Below, one piece after another: positions 11,385 through 22,500 of a stretch of DNA of 64,000 nucleotides. Under the pieces are notes generated by a model. The model was not told the origin of the DNA, did not search any database, and saw nothing but the letters and a program-made list of their open reading frames with translations. The position numbers and the translations under genes were made by a program. This stretch comes from Oscheius tipulae (Eukaryota > Nematoda > Chromadorea > Rhabditida > Rhabditidae). Numbering within the stretch: the stretch's first letter is position 1; every line of letters starts with the position of its first letter. The stretch spans positions 3,286,001-3,350,000 of the forward strand of contig JASJZH010000003.1 in the NCBI GenBank assembly GCA_037178975.1, in the 5' to 3' direction.

Positions 11385-13588
11385 TCATCGAAGCAGCCGC
11401 CGTCTTCTGGCCCTTTTCATGCCATCACAAGGCTTCTTACACCACTCCAACTTCCCGGTCATCGAACTCTTCATTAATCCGACCTGAAAGCTCTTTTTTC
11501 TTAGTTCTGTCAGTTGACTCACAGCGCATCCCTCGAAGACTTTACAGCATTTGTCCTCGGGACAATGGAATCCATGTTTCCGCAGCTTTGCCTTGACCAT
11601 GGCCACCTCTTCCTTCGTGGGCAGTTTCTCCTCGAATTTGTCCTTCTTCCTCGGCTTTTCCTTCATCTGACAGGATCGGCTCTCCATTCCACACTCTTTC
11701 CCGACACCACAATCTCGTCTTCGATGCTGAACACCGTCCTCACAGGCAGTCCAGATCGTATGGGTCTCTGTGGCGATAATGAGCTTTTCGTTCTTGATCG
11801 GCGACATGTCTGAAGGTTAATTCTTTGAAACATGATTCCTAACAAAGAATACCTTTTAGCGTCTTCACTCCTGAAGCCCTAGCAGAGACTGCCGGTGTTC
11901 GCTCACAGGTGATCTCGAAATAATCGACGATGTCTGTGTTTTCTTCCGAGAAGAGATCAACCTGGGAATGACGATCTTCCGAGTTGAGAATACAGTTCAA
12001 CGCACTCTCCTAAATCCATGCCTGACCAATTAGTCAATCTTATACCTCAAAATAGTACATGCCACTGGTGCAATTGAACCCGTAAAGTTCGTAGCTGTTG
12101 AGACAACTGTCAAAACAATGTTCGAAACTGGCCGAATCGGAGACAGACTCGGCAAATCCGACCAGAATCATTTGCGGGAATCGGTTAAACGACATCGGAC
12201 AGTTTCTAAACGACGACGATTATAAATGACAAGTGGCAGAAAACCTGGAAATCTTTTCGGTGACACAGATTCTCTCGTAGTAGAAGGCTCCTTCCTTCTG
12301 TTTCAGCTGACCTTCCCCGACTGGGACCGCTGCCTCTTTTGTAAAGTGGCATTCGTCCCCGACTCTGTCAAAGGAACGACAATCCAGCTGCTGGCCATCA
12401 ACCTAGAGTTCGTTTTTAGGTGGTTCATCTCTTCAAATCCCACATTGTTCTTTTCGCAGAAACTGATGCACTCGTCCACGTCGTCAGTCGTCTTGCTCAC
12501 ATCGTTATTTTCGAAAAGCTCGAAGCCCTGAGTCCTCAGAAAGCCGGTCTTCTTGCCGACTGGACAACGAAGACCAACGACCTCGTCCAAATTCGTCGTC
12601 TTCTGTTCCAGAAGGTCATTGTCATTGACTTTGACCTTCTCCGAACCTCTCTCATCGATGCTGCTTCCTCTAGCAGCAGCCAACTCTGAGTCTTTTTTCA
12701 GTCTCTGTGAATTGAGCTAATACCTGGTGGATCATTGATATTGAGACATTGGACAGCCGAGGTCGGCTCGAAATAGTCTCTGGTCTGAAACTTGAGTAGA
12801 CGAGCAGGAGCCTGATCTCCGACGTGGGCAAAGAGGTCACAGACTTGGTTGATGTTGTCAAAGACGAAGGAACGACAGCTGTACACTCCTGTCTGACTGT
12901 TCAGACAGTGTGACTTGCATTTCATCAGAGACGTCGATGACCTGAATCTCTTGTCATACTCGGTCAGAATAAGAACTACCGTCTCTCATAGGGCTGAGCG
13001 TTGACCACGATGGCATTGGAGTATCTTCTGAAGCATGGGTCACTCATGTCCGGAACTCCCGCCACGACCTGTCTTCCACCCTCGTCATCTCGACTGATAG
13101 CCGGTGGAGCCACCGGCTTCTGTTTCTTCACATTGTAGCCTTGGGAGGCCTCTTCTTCCTGAACACAGACTATTGGATTGATTGCATTCTTACCGGAAGG
13201 AAACGGAGCTCTCCTGTCTTCTCTTCCTTCAATGGCTTCGGAGCGAAAGTCTTGGCTGCCGTGACCTGAGAAGCATGGACATCTTCTTCTAAATACTTAC
13301 ATTTTGAGGAGGAACTGAACTAATAGGCGCGTAAGTGGAGTAAGACGGTGTTGAAGGTGTCGATCCTACCGAAACCTCCACCAAACTGAAATCTCTTTTT
13401 CCTCCAAGATCTCTAGACTCTTACTTCTCCATACTCGTAGCCTGTTCTTCTGTAATGTCGTTGAAATTGGTCAGCTCTTCCTCTTCTTTCTCCTCGGATC
13501 GCGAAAGCCCGACCAATAAAAGCAGATACAGTAACCTAAAGTCGAAAAGTTATGAGGAAGCTATACGAATGACCAACCTGAGAAGCAT
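11385..13588 (-). CDS. Secreted multi-PAN/apple-domain protein
   Basis: Starts with an 11-base exon (13578-13588) that splices to give the signal peptide MLLRLLYLLLLVGLSRS. A low-complexity, proline/serine-rich region follows. Three cysteine-rich PAN/apple-type modules are then visible: the first around PCFRRYSNAIVVNAQPYERR to CRSFVFDNINQVCDLF; the second from GLRCPVGKKTGF through ECISFCEKNN, QQLDCRSF, DECHFT to YYERIC; the third from NCPMSFNRFPQM to CFDSCLNSYELYGFNC. The C-terminal part holds a cysteine-rich WTACEDGVQHRRRDC stretch and a basic tail. PAN modules bind protein or carbohydrate; in nematodes they occur in apical extracellular matrix and cuticle proteins, but no ZP domain is present here. 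About 530 residues, at least ten exons. The last intron (39 bases) is in frame and might be retained. Confidence 0.8.
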
Positions 13589-14178
13589 AATATAGAGTGG
13601 TCGAGAGGGAGAGTTTCGTGTCTGGTTTCAAAGCGGCGACAATTTTGAGGAGGAGAATACCAAAGTGTGACCCTCCGGCCGAGCGGACGACGATTAGGAG
13701 GAGGATCTCGCTGACGGATTACGGCCACAGGGGACATCTTGCAAAAGAGCAAATTGTTTCTATACGAAATAGAGTTTTTAAATAGTAATTGATGGGATAT
13801 TATTATTGTGGACTCTGTTTGCTCATTGTAGTGCCACGAGGCAAACAGTAGTCCACACTACAAGTATTTTCCCTGTCTTATAAGTAAGAGCAATTCTTTG
13901 TCCAACATTTCATCATGTTACCCTTCTGATAGACTTCAGCCAATAGTACAAGCAAGTTGCCTCCAGATCGCAGGAGATTTGCTTTTTTCTGACAGAGTGA
14001 GGAAAACCCTCTGCTTATGTATAGTCTGTTGGCTGAGTACTAAACGCTAATACGTTAAAGGGCTGAACCAGGACAAGTAATCCCATAGAGGTCTTTTTTT
14101 CATGGCTCTTCAAGGCTCTGCCATCCTCATAAGAGGGAACTACAAACTGAAATGGTTGCGTCTGAATCATTGAATCAG
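13589..14178. other. Intergenic
   Basis: 5' flank of the PAN-domain gene. A minus-strand frame at 14015-14284 (starting MAVNVVHPRNIERDIPVV) is open and has fair codon use, but it lies opposite the better-supported plus frame and has no splice or family support. Nothing else seen. Confidence 0.35.
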
Positions 14179-14587
14179 GATCTCGAACCCGGGTAACGTA
14201 GCGAACAGTACCAGACCGATCGTTGTCGTGAACAACGGGAATGTCTCTTTCGATATTTCGCGGATGAACTACATTGACAGCCATTTGAACAAAGAAGGCT
14301 TTCCACAAGGTCTCTTCGAAGTGAACCTGGAGGAAGCGCCGAAAACTTTGGGTCTCTTGAAAAATTGGTTACTTTCGTAGGTTTTCGAGCTGAATACAAG
14401 GCCAACACTTTCAGCTACAATCATTCTGCCCATCTCTGTGGTAGCTGAACTTTTTGTCTTCTTCTTCATTAACTTTTGTTGTGGCCTCCACAAACTCAAC
14501 GATTATTCAGTGCATTCAATGAACAGTTCTTTATTGAGCGACTGTCTATTTATGACTACACTGGATGAATCTCTCCGGGTGTTTTGA
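14179..14587 (+). CDS. Possible terminal exons of a single-pass membrane protein
   Basis: An open exon after a GAATCAG acceptor reads STRPIVVVNNGNVSFDISRM and on to FEVNLEEAPKTL. A weak donor at 14352 (GGTCTC) joins it in phase to 14415, giving a hydrophobic helix TIILPISVVAELFVFFFINF and a short tail. The extracellular part faintly resembles a CSPG/FREM repeat. Upstream exons were not found, so it may be a gene fragment. The last 32 bases overlap the minus-strand microprotein. An antisense frame competes, so this call is weak. Confidence 0.25.
14530..14535 (-). terminator. Poly(A) signal AATAAA for the 14556-14787 gene
   Basis: AATAAA on the minus strand 20 bases beyond the stop codon of the 60-residue ORF. 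It supports that ORF as a real transcript end. Confidence 0.6.
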
Positions 14588-14787
14588 ATCCTCGAGGAAA
14601 GAGAGTGGATAGCTTGCTTGAACTGGTGTTGTAGGGGTGCACGGTCTCTTCGTTACGGATGCTATACCTGGATATGTGATTTACATCGTCAAGCATTGCT
14701 TGACGAAAATTGTCCTCGTCGACTAGAAATGTTTAGTAAAACGAACACAAGATCCTTATTGTAAATCTTACTGACGACCGTAGTCAT
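14556..14787 (-). CDS. Spliced 60-residue microprotein, unknown
   Basis: Exon 14772-14787 (MTTVV plus one base) joins exon 14556-14722 across a 49-base intron with GTAAGA donor and TTTCTAG acceptor. The result is an intact 60-residue frame with DEDNFRQAMLDDVNHISR, YSIRNEETVHPYNTSSSK and LFPRGFKTPGEIHPV. It is hydrophilic, with no signal peptide or membrane helix. A poly(A) signal lies just downstream. I do not recognise a family. Support is the perfect splice phase plus the 3' signal. Confidence 0.6.
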
Positions 14788-14907
14788 ACAACAAAGAACG
14801 AAAAAGTAGCCAAGTTGACTTTAGGGAGATTGATAGGATTAAGGAATGGCGCGGGTTGCTAGGAGGAAAGTAAAGGGTCGTCGGGCAACATGCAGAAGCC
14901 AAAAATA

Positions 14908-14914
14908 GTTTATT
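14908..14914 (-). terminator. Poly(A) signal overlapping a stop codon
   Basis: On the minus strand the TGA of the 14914-15160 gene is followed immediately by ATAAA, so AATAAA shares the last A of the stop codon. It supports transcript termination here. Confidence 0.5.
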
Positions 14915-15160
14915 CAAGTAAGACAATCATAGGAGCCTCGTCTGAAACCGTGTCCATGGTGTCCAAACAGTCTGTAGGCTGGTCGGAATGGTGGTCGAAA
15001 CACGGAAAACATGCCATTCTTCTGGACTACTTGTCCACAAACCTGGTCGGTATACTCCTCTAAAACCTCTATAATGATGAGGATGAGAACAATGCTAACA
15101 GGATAGTAAGAGAAGAACTTGGTAGAACTGCATGATACCTTGGTGGATGTTCTTTCTCAT
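14914..15160 (-). CDS. Spliced 58-residue microprotein, unknown
   Basis: Exon 15139-15160 (MRKNIHQ plus one base) joins exon 14914-15068 over a 70-base intron (GTATCA donor, ATTATAG acceptor) in phase. The peptide reads EVLEEYTDQVCGQVVQKNG, then a Pro/Arg/Gly/His-rich half (VFRPPFRPAYRLF, GHHGHGFRRG) ending DCLT. The unspliced sequence contains stops in the ATG frame, so splicing is required. An AATAAA overlaps the stop. No family recognised; it could be a small nucleic-acid- or metal-binding peptide, but that is speculation. Confidence 0.55.
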
Positions 15161-15239
15161 AGAAGCTTTTAAGTGTGTCCCCCTAATGACGCAAATAATC
15201 GCGAGATTTGGCAAAGAGACGTGATTGACTCTATCCTAT

Positions 15240-15555
15240 ATGCGACTCTATGAGTCTAGCGATCAGAGAGTCATAGATCGCAAATATAACATATTCGGAG
15301 CTTTGGGCGCTGTGCGGGAAAGACAAGCGAAGAAGATGGAGTAGAAATACAAGTTTAAAGACGGTAGTCGACTCAAGGTTATCAAGATCGATTCAGTGAG
15401 GAGACTTTCCGTTTCTCAAGACTACAAATCTTTCAGGAAGTTCACTACAGACTGTTTTTTCGGATGGCAGAAAGGTGAATAAAACGACCTCGACCATGGG
15501 ACTCGTGTTGGATTCTAACGGAAAACAAGTTATGAATCTCGGATGTAATTCCTAG
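15240..15555 (+). CDS. TCP10/CPAP G-box-like short ORF with in-frame TAG
   Basis: From ATG 15240 the frame reads MRLYESSDQRVIDRKYNIF and RERQAKKME, then TAG (15342-15344), then KYKFKDG. A 73-base intron (15364-15436) joins it in phase to SSLQTVFSDGRKV, MGLVLDSNGK and MNLGCNS, ending TAG at 15553-15555. The alternating DG/SDGRKV/SNGK pattern recalls the TCP10 C-terminal (CPAP G-box) beta repeat; this is a resemblance only. AATAAA lies at 15560-15565. The internal TAG means a pseudogene, readthrough, or a 33-base intron (15312-15344, GTGCGG...GTAG) that would remove it in frame. Confidence 0.45.
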
Positions 15556-15559
15556 TAAC

Positions 15560-15565
15560 AATAAA
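15560..15565 (+). terminator. Poly(A) signal AATAAA
   Basis: AATAAA five bases after the stop of the plus-strand TCP10-like ORF, marking a probable transcript end. Confidence 0.5.
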
Positions 15566-15624
15566 AATTCTCACTATTCATACTGTCTTCAGAAAACTAT
15601 GCACAGTTTGAAAACGGGTGAAAA

Positions 15625-16416
15625 CTACTTCCAAAAGAAGGCAGACTGCTTGATCTTCTCAGCCAGAGCATCCTCGTCAGCAGTGGCAGTCTGGGATAGA
15701 GGCTTGTCCCAGGATGACTTCCAGACAAACTCTAGAGTGTCTTCCAAAGGAGCCTAAAATGTTTTGTTTGTCATCTTACAAAACATTCCTACCTTTTCTA
15801 CAGCCTTAGTCTCCGACTCCACAGTCAGTCGACCAATGTCTGGTATGCCCTCTTCGGATATGGGCGGAGAGCAGGTTCCTGGTGAAGAGATCCCAGAATC
15901 CTCTTTGGCAACTTTGAGACTACCGATTCGCAGTCGTCTCCAGCCCATTCCACCCGCATTCCCATAAAAATAGCCGCGGCTCCCGTTGTCATAGTACCTG
16001 ACAATGTTTGTCTGGATGTGGTAATATCCGACTCACCAGTAGTCATCCGATTCGGGGGTTGGTTCCGTCTTGATCGGGGCCATGGGAACAGGACGAGCAG
16101 GACTTTCTGTTTGAGACCATGGAGTCTTCTTTTTCTTCGAGAATATCTGTAATCAGGTCAGTATCGATTTCCACCCGGGTCCCTCACCTTCTTCTGCTCC
16201 ACGTCCGGCTGCTCGACTTTTCCAAAGTAGAATCCTGTTGTGATTGCGGCACAAACTTCCTTTCCGTCTTCCCTTGAACTGTCAGAATCTGAATACAGGT
16301 TAAATAAGAAATGTCTAAAATAATAACTGACCAGAAGTGGACTTGTCGCCTTCCTTGCCACCTGTAGCTGGCTTCACGGCCTGTTGAAGACGACGCAGAC
16401 GCTGTCCCTTTGACAT
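15625..16416 (-). CDS. Uncharacterised 209-residue protein
   Basis: Exons 16332-16416, 16188-16288, 16037-16146, 15793-15997 and 15625-15753 join in phase; introns are 43, 41, 39 and 39 bases. The protein starts MSKGQRLRRLQQAVKP and has an acidic/serine segment, then TTGFYFGKVEQPDVEQKK and a basic KIFSKKKKTPW. An aromatic/glycine patch follows (YYDNGSRGYFYGNAGGMGWR), and it ends FVWKSSWDKPLS and KIKQSAFFWK. No signal peptide or membrane helix. I do not recognise it; the intact multi-exon frame is the evidence that it is real. Confidence 0.8.
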
Positions 16417-17240
16417 CTCTGAAGATGAAAGTGAGTGGTGAAAGGAGAAGAGGGGGAGAAGGGGTGAACAATAATTTATTTCCTGGCGTCTCTAATGAGG
16501 AGACGCGTATTTCAGTGACTGACAAAAGCGCGGCGTTTGTTGTTGCCAGGGAGAGAGCTCAAGGAGGAGCGTACAGATATCGCTTTCTGATTTTCCTTGG
16601 TCATCAAACTGCCAATTATCTCGCTCGACTGTGGGCGGTAATCAGAGGCATATAAGGTGATCTCATACTGAACACTGAGCTCGACCAGACACCGCATTGA
16701 CTCATTCTACAAGAGTTAGGTCCGTTGAAGAGAGGTTGTAAAGAGACAGTGGTCAGTCACGAGTCTTATTATTAGACAGCATCTTACCCCAAACATAATT
16801 GACTACAAAACATGTCGCATGCTGTATTTAATCAACAGGGAAGTTGTCTTGTGAAAATTGAGACCTATAGGGCAGAGAGAACAAAATATGTTTCCACAGA
16901 ATATGTAAGCCAAATAAGAGGAGGAAATCCGACAGAATTGATATGAGTACGAGTCAGATTATGAGCAACAGATTGCAAGAAGTCGACTAATTAAGTCGAG
17001 TCTGGAGCAGAGGACAATCTGTGATTTTCGAAGAAAAAGCAGGGCTATTTTTCAGCGTATATCTCCTCGAAGGTGCACTGTATGGGAACGCGACAGTCTT
17101 CGAGACAGACCTAACAATATGGATTTTTTCTCAACGCGCCTTCTGTGAACAGCCGTTTTCTTCCAAAAAAGATAGTGTAATTAGAAAAGTTTATCCGTAA
17201 ACGCTACCAGTACTGCAGTCATTTCTAGCGATACAATAGT
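16417..17240. other. Intergenic
   Basis: Between the 5' end of the 209-residue gene and the 3' end of LACTB. Only short antisense-style frames; no repeat, RNA gene or exon chain seen. Confidence 0.5.
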
Positions 17241-18823
17241 CTACTTTGGGATCCATTTGGCTTCGAGAATGTCGTAGAGGGCGTTCTGCAATCTCCAATA
17301 TGTCCTGCACATGTGGTATCTGAAAGGATCTCACTGGTTTGAATCGAATCTGAACCTACTCTCCAGCTTTCAAGGCATTCGTGGTATAGGATATGACCAG
17401 CTTATTCCTGAGATCGTATCCCACAAACTGACATCCGTATCCGGAATGACCGACAAGATACTTAGTCTGAATATAGAGCTCAGTCTCACTGAGGAATGAG
17501 TACTCACTCCAGCCCTGTTCAGAGGCGGATAGAAGAATCCATGTCCCTTGACCAACTCTACCGGAAGTGTCAGATCAACAGCCTTGATGTGGTACTCTTG
17601 GAGCTGATCGAGCGTCTTTTTGCTCACCAGTTTCTCGGTAACAAACTGGGAAAGGGGTAAGAGATACTCTCATAAACAAACCAGATTGAAAATGGATCCG
17701 AGAGAGTTAGCATTTCCGATTCCCAAAGCTCCGGCCTGTTCAATATCATAATGTTCCGGATTCATGACCGAAAACCACGAAGGGTTGCTGATCGTCTTTC
17801 CAAAGGTTGTGTTCTATACGAACGATACTTGAAAGTAAATAAAAGACTAACAGCAAAACCTCCAAGATACTTGAGTCCAATTCTAACAATCACCTTCCAG
17901 TCGTGTCCGACTTCCGGCAACATTTCAAAGAGAGATGACTGATGGATTCGGGCCACTCTCCAGACTTCCTTATGCGGAAGACCCAAGTGGAAGTCGATCT
18001 CTGTAAGGTTACAGTAGGCTAATTGTAAGGAAAGATATCTCACTGTTAGGCTCTGTGATTTCCTCTCTGAGAAACTGTCCAATTCCTCTCTTCTTTTCGT
18101 CAGTATGTCTGACGATCTGATCGGCAATCCATCTGAACATGCTCCTTTGGAGGCTATGAATATGAACAAACCCATAGGTCAAGGAATGGTATCCAGTAGC
18201 TGTTCCTGGGGGCCACTTGGGTGGCTCGTCTTCTAGGAGTTTCCTCATCACATTATGATCTCTGACGGCTTTCTCGCTAATCGGAACATCGATATAGGAG
18301 AGACCAGCCTGTAGCCTGTTTTAAACCAAGAGAAAAATGTACAAACCATGTGAGATAGAGCCTGTTGGATCGTGACATTGCCTTTGCCATGCTTTCCGAA
18401 TCCGGGCCAGTGTTTTGTGACCAAATCGTCGTACTTTAGTCTGCCCTTATCAACGAGTATGGCTATACAAGCTGCTGCTACAGCCTTAGTAGTGGAGAAG
18501 GTGACCTGCATCGTGTCCTGTTTCCATTTCCTCGCAGCTTCTCGATCAGCATAGCCTCCCCAAAGATTAACAACCTGTTTTCCATCCTTCCATATTGCAA
18601 AAGTAGCTCCCTCGTGCTCCCAGCCGTCTTCGAAGTTGGATCTGTTTGGTATATTTTCTGAATCAAGGGCTGAAAATCACTCGAAAGCCTCCTTCAGAGC
18701 CTTGTACTCTGGGTCGACGGATCCCGAGATGATAATGGGAAGCTGCGTGAAGAGACGGTTGGCCAACAGCTGGTAGAGAACGGCTCCAAGAACAGCAAAG
18801 ACCGCAAGTTTGAGAAAAACCAT
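17241..18823 (-). CDS. LACTB: LACTB-like serine beta-lactamase-fold protein
   Basis: Penicillin-binding-protein/class C beta-lactamase fold, about 435 residues over eight exons. It opens with a signal anchor (MVFLKLAVFAVLGAVLYQLL). The active-site triads are present: SxxK as STTK in MQVTFSTTKAVAAAC, the YxS/N element as YHS in TGYHSLTYGFV, and the KTG-equivalent HSG in YLVGHSGYG. Mammalian LACTB is a mitochondrial intermembrane-space filament-forming protease. In nematodes this family is expanded, so orthology with mammalian LACTB is not certain. Introns are about 38-45 bases. The last exon ends LQNALYDILEAKWIPK. Confidence 0.9.
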
Positions 18824-19559
18824 TTCTCTGAAAAATGAGTTGTTATGGAAGGAAGGAAAGAAACTAGTGACAAACTGATAAAAGAGGAATCGGAGAGTCC
18901 GAGGAAGGTCGTCTTATCAGTTGTAAGCTATTCTTTTCTCTACAGGTAACAGGAGACAATGCCGCGTGTAAATACTCGTTCAAATGGCAGAAGAGACTGA
19001 GTCAGACAACAAATCACATGGCAGGGTCGCAGAGACGACCTATCAATCTATCGGGAGTGGAATTCCGTGTACTTATGTAGGGGGAGGAAGAATTTATTGT
19101 TTCGAACTCTATTTCAAATAAACTTACGGTGTCAGGACCTTGAATTGTACAATGATCGACTATCAAGTTTGTGCCGACTGCCTTGTTCTTGGAAAACTAC
19201 CAAGCGCTCGCCGATCTTCAGCGTTCTCCGAATCCACAAATTGACAAAGCTCGCCATAAAAAGTGCTTTGGAACAGAAACAATCAAATAGTTTATTCTCT
19301 TTGCAATAAAATATCTTTGTACCCAGAATTGGATGGCAAGAGGTCACGAGATCGTGACTGTGTATACAAACCGGGAGAGTGAAGAGAGATGTAAGTGAAG
19401 TTGGATACCCGGGGAGATTGAACCAGAGGCTGTCTTTGTCTCGTTTTCTACAGTTTGGTAGAATTGGACAAGTGGACATTCACCGGAAAGCACTGGGAGG
19501 AACAAAAGAATACCCGGAGTTGATTGGGGATAGACTAGTGACTGTGATATGTGGTGGGA
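18824..19559. other. Intergenic
   Basis: 5' flank of LACTB and 3' flank of the KLF gene. Open frames at 19067-19309 and 19132-19479 overlap each other in antisense and look like noise. A minus-strand AATAAA-like run near 19115 (plus TTTCAAATAAAC reads on the plus strand) is ambiguous. Confidence 0.4.
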
Positions 19560-22500
19560 TCAAAAATGCCGTTTCATGTGTAGACTAAGATGGTCAGACC
19601 GGGAAAAGGCTCTGTTGCATTGGTCGCATTTAAATGGCCTGTCTCCAGTATGCTTTCTGTAGTGACGGGTCAACTCGTCGGACCGAGCAAATCTCCAATC
19701 GCAGCCTGGCCACGAACATTGATACGGCTTCTCGCCTGAAACAAGAATACGATTTTGGATCAGATCAAACTATTCTGTCGTATAATCTGTGCCATTAAAT
19801 AATAAGCCTTGATAAGCCGGTTCTACTGCAGAATTGGAGGACTTAAAAAAATGGGAACTTAAACTGAAAAAAATTGTGAAAAAAGTGGTTTCAAGGGCTT
19901 CATTTTTTTGTGAATATACTAAATGCGAGAGGGATACTGTATATCTATAGGCTTAGTGCCGTTACACCATTACCTGATGTACAGCTTAGCCCCTAAGCTT
20001 GCACTGGAGAGCCGAACCTTTAACCCTGGTTGGACATCTTGGTGCAACCTCAGGGCTAAGCTGCGCATCAGGTAATGTTGTAGCGGCACTAAGCCTATAG
20101 ATATACGATATCTCTCTTGCTTCGGGAAGAAAGCTTTTTAGCCCGGGTGAAAACGTGGAAAAAGTTTAAGACCTTCGATTTTTTAAGATCTCCAAGTCTG
20201 TACTAGGACAGAAAAGCCTATATTTAACATAGGAGTAAGCAAATAGCACACGCCTTAACCTAACAAGCTTTCTAGTGATGTTAAGCGGTAGATCAAATCT
20301 CAGGGTCACTATGAGAATACTTCCTCCAGGTTGCGTAATTCATTTGTAACGAGAGTGCGGAGAAATTTACTGATGGTGTGAAGACAGCTAAGACTGGCAG
20401 GTAACAAAGTATGCCTCGGTTTTACTACTTCTTTTCTAGACTCACAGTTACAAGAATGTTCTTTATCAATAGGCTTATCCTTAGCTTGTTCGAAGATCAC
20501 TGGGTAAAAGTACCTACCGGTATGTGTCCTGAAATGAGCCTTGAGATGACTGCTCTTGGTGTACATCTTGCCGCAATTCGGATGAGTACAATGGTGAAGA
20601 CGACGGTCACGAGATGATTCCGAATCCGTATGGGAAGATGAAGGAGACGGTTCACACATGTCTTCTGGGTGAGCCGAGTCCTGACTTTCTTCTTCTGCCT
20701 GCTCCAATTGGAGCTCACCCCGAGCCTTGGCCATCATTTCACTAAAGACGGCCATCTGTCGATTGAGCACATCCAACTGAAAAAGAGAGATTGTTGCTGG
20801 TAAACTTGGAAAGAGAACGAAAGAAGAAGAAAGGCCCAACCTGGTTTCGGATTTTCTCCGGATCAACGAGGCCTTGGGCATTTGGCATGGCTGCCAAGCA
20901 AGAGGCTGTCTGCAAAGCGATAGTAAGAAATGAAAAGAGTGCTCGGAACTAAAGAGTCGGTCAAAACTGACAGTCAAGTCTTCCATCTGTTTGTGAAGAG
21001 CCTCCTGGGTCAGACGGGTATTCGTCGTCGGCTGATAGATGAAGCTGTTGACTGAGGAGGATATGGAGCTCGGTAAATCCGAAGTGGCACTCTCCGCATC
21101 GATATTGATGGTCAAGGGAAGAGAAGACTCTACAAAACCCTATCGTTTTGGACACGGAGCGATGAATCATACTCCCGACTCATCACAATACTCACTTCGG
21201 GCGAACTTGGCGATCGGACTAGTAGGACTCTCCATGGTCTCGACATGATCGATCTCCTCGTCTTCCGGAATGTCCTTTGGACTGTCAGAATGCCTCAGTC
21301 GCAATGACGAAGTACCTGAACATGCTCATCAAAGACCAAATTCGTCTATTATTGGTATGTCTTGCCCCGCCGTTCCCCCCACCAGAAGGGTGTGTCCTGT
21401 TTGTTCTGTCCCCTTTTTCAGTTCAAAGTGACCCCGTCCCCCGATCGCGGAACAGTGAGGGCGTCTCCCCCTCGGTCCCCGCTGTAACAGCGCATTTCAC
21501 CACCATGTATGACGACGGTGTAACAGCTGGAAAAGTTGACTGTCTGCCAATTGGACTTACCCGGAAAGGTGTCGGATGTGACCAGACGGATCGGCACCCG
21601 ATGTACTTTTCCCGGAGAGGACAGCTCGGAAACACGCTCTTCTGACCGGAAGATGGGATGATCCTAAAAGAGAGACAGGTTCCGTAGTTCTGCTGTGGGA
21701 ACGCTCACGTGGAGAAGATCCGATATCCGATAGCCCGATCGACTACTGAATGCGGTAGAGGCACGCGCTTTCGGAGAGACTGGAGCGAAGGCACCTAAAT
21801 TCTTTCTATCCTTTATCAAATAAATAAACTACTTTTGACATTGAGATCTTGGAAGGCAGCTCCGAGAGCAGTTGTCGGAGTTTGAAAGCCAGAGAGAGAC
21901 GAGAACGGTTCTGAAATCGATCCTGATCAGGGTAGCTTATCTGTGCCAGCCCGGCTGTCTCGCACCCGTATTCTCTCGGCGCCAGCATCCCATTCCCTCC
22001 CACTAGCCCGTTCTCTTAACTGTCCTCCGTGTTTCTGCTGTGCGTTTTCGTGACCACTGTCTGAGAAAGTGAGGACCAAAGTAAATCGCCAACTTGTTAA
22101 ACTTGTCAGCTTTTTGGCTGGGGAGTTGTCGGGTTTGCGGACATTTTTGACTCACTCGTAGAATCTGCGAAGAATTCTTGCTGTATCTTTTCTAATCTTT
22201 GGGCTACTGATTGAAATTCCGTTGGTTCAAAGAGTGATTGGCTGGAAGTGCCTAGACGAGTGCTTAGATTGGTTCGATAGGGTGAAAATGCTCCGGGTTC
22301 CTCCTCCAACATAGAATATTCGTGAAGGGAAGACGTCTCCGAGGAAGTTGTTGCTCTTCCGGAATCATCAGCACTGTCCATCTGTAAAAGTCATTGTTTT
22401 GATTACACAGCAAGCTACAAGAGAAAGGGAGACGTCATCGGGTCACACCCTTACAGTACCTGGGCATATCGTCGTCGAAGAGAGTTGGTTCGAAGCCGCT

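Noticed and set aside
11138-11596. 152-residue plus-strand open frame with a hydrophobic stretch
   Set aside because: Its second half is antisense to the PAN-domain gene's terminal exons, and the first half has no family signature.
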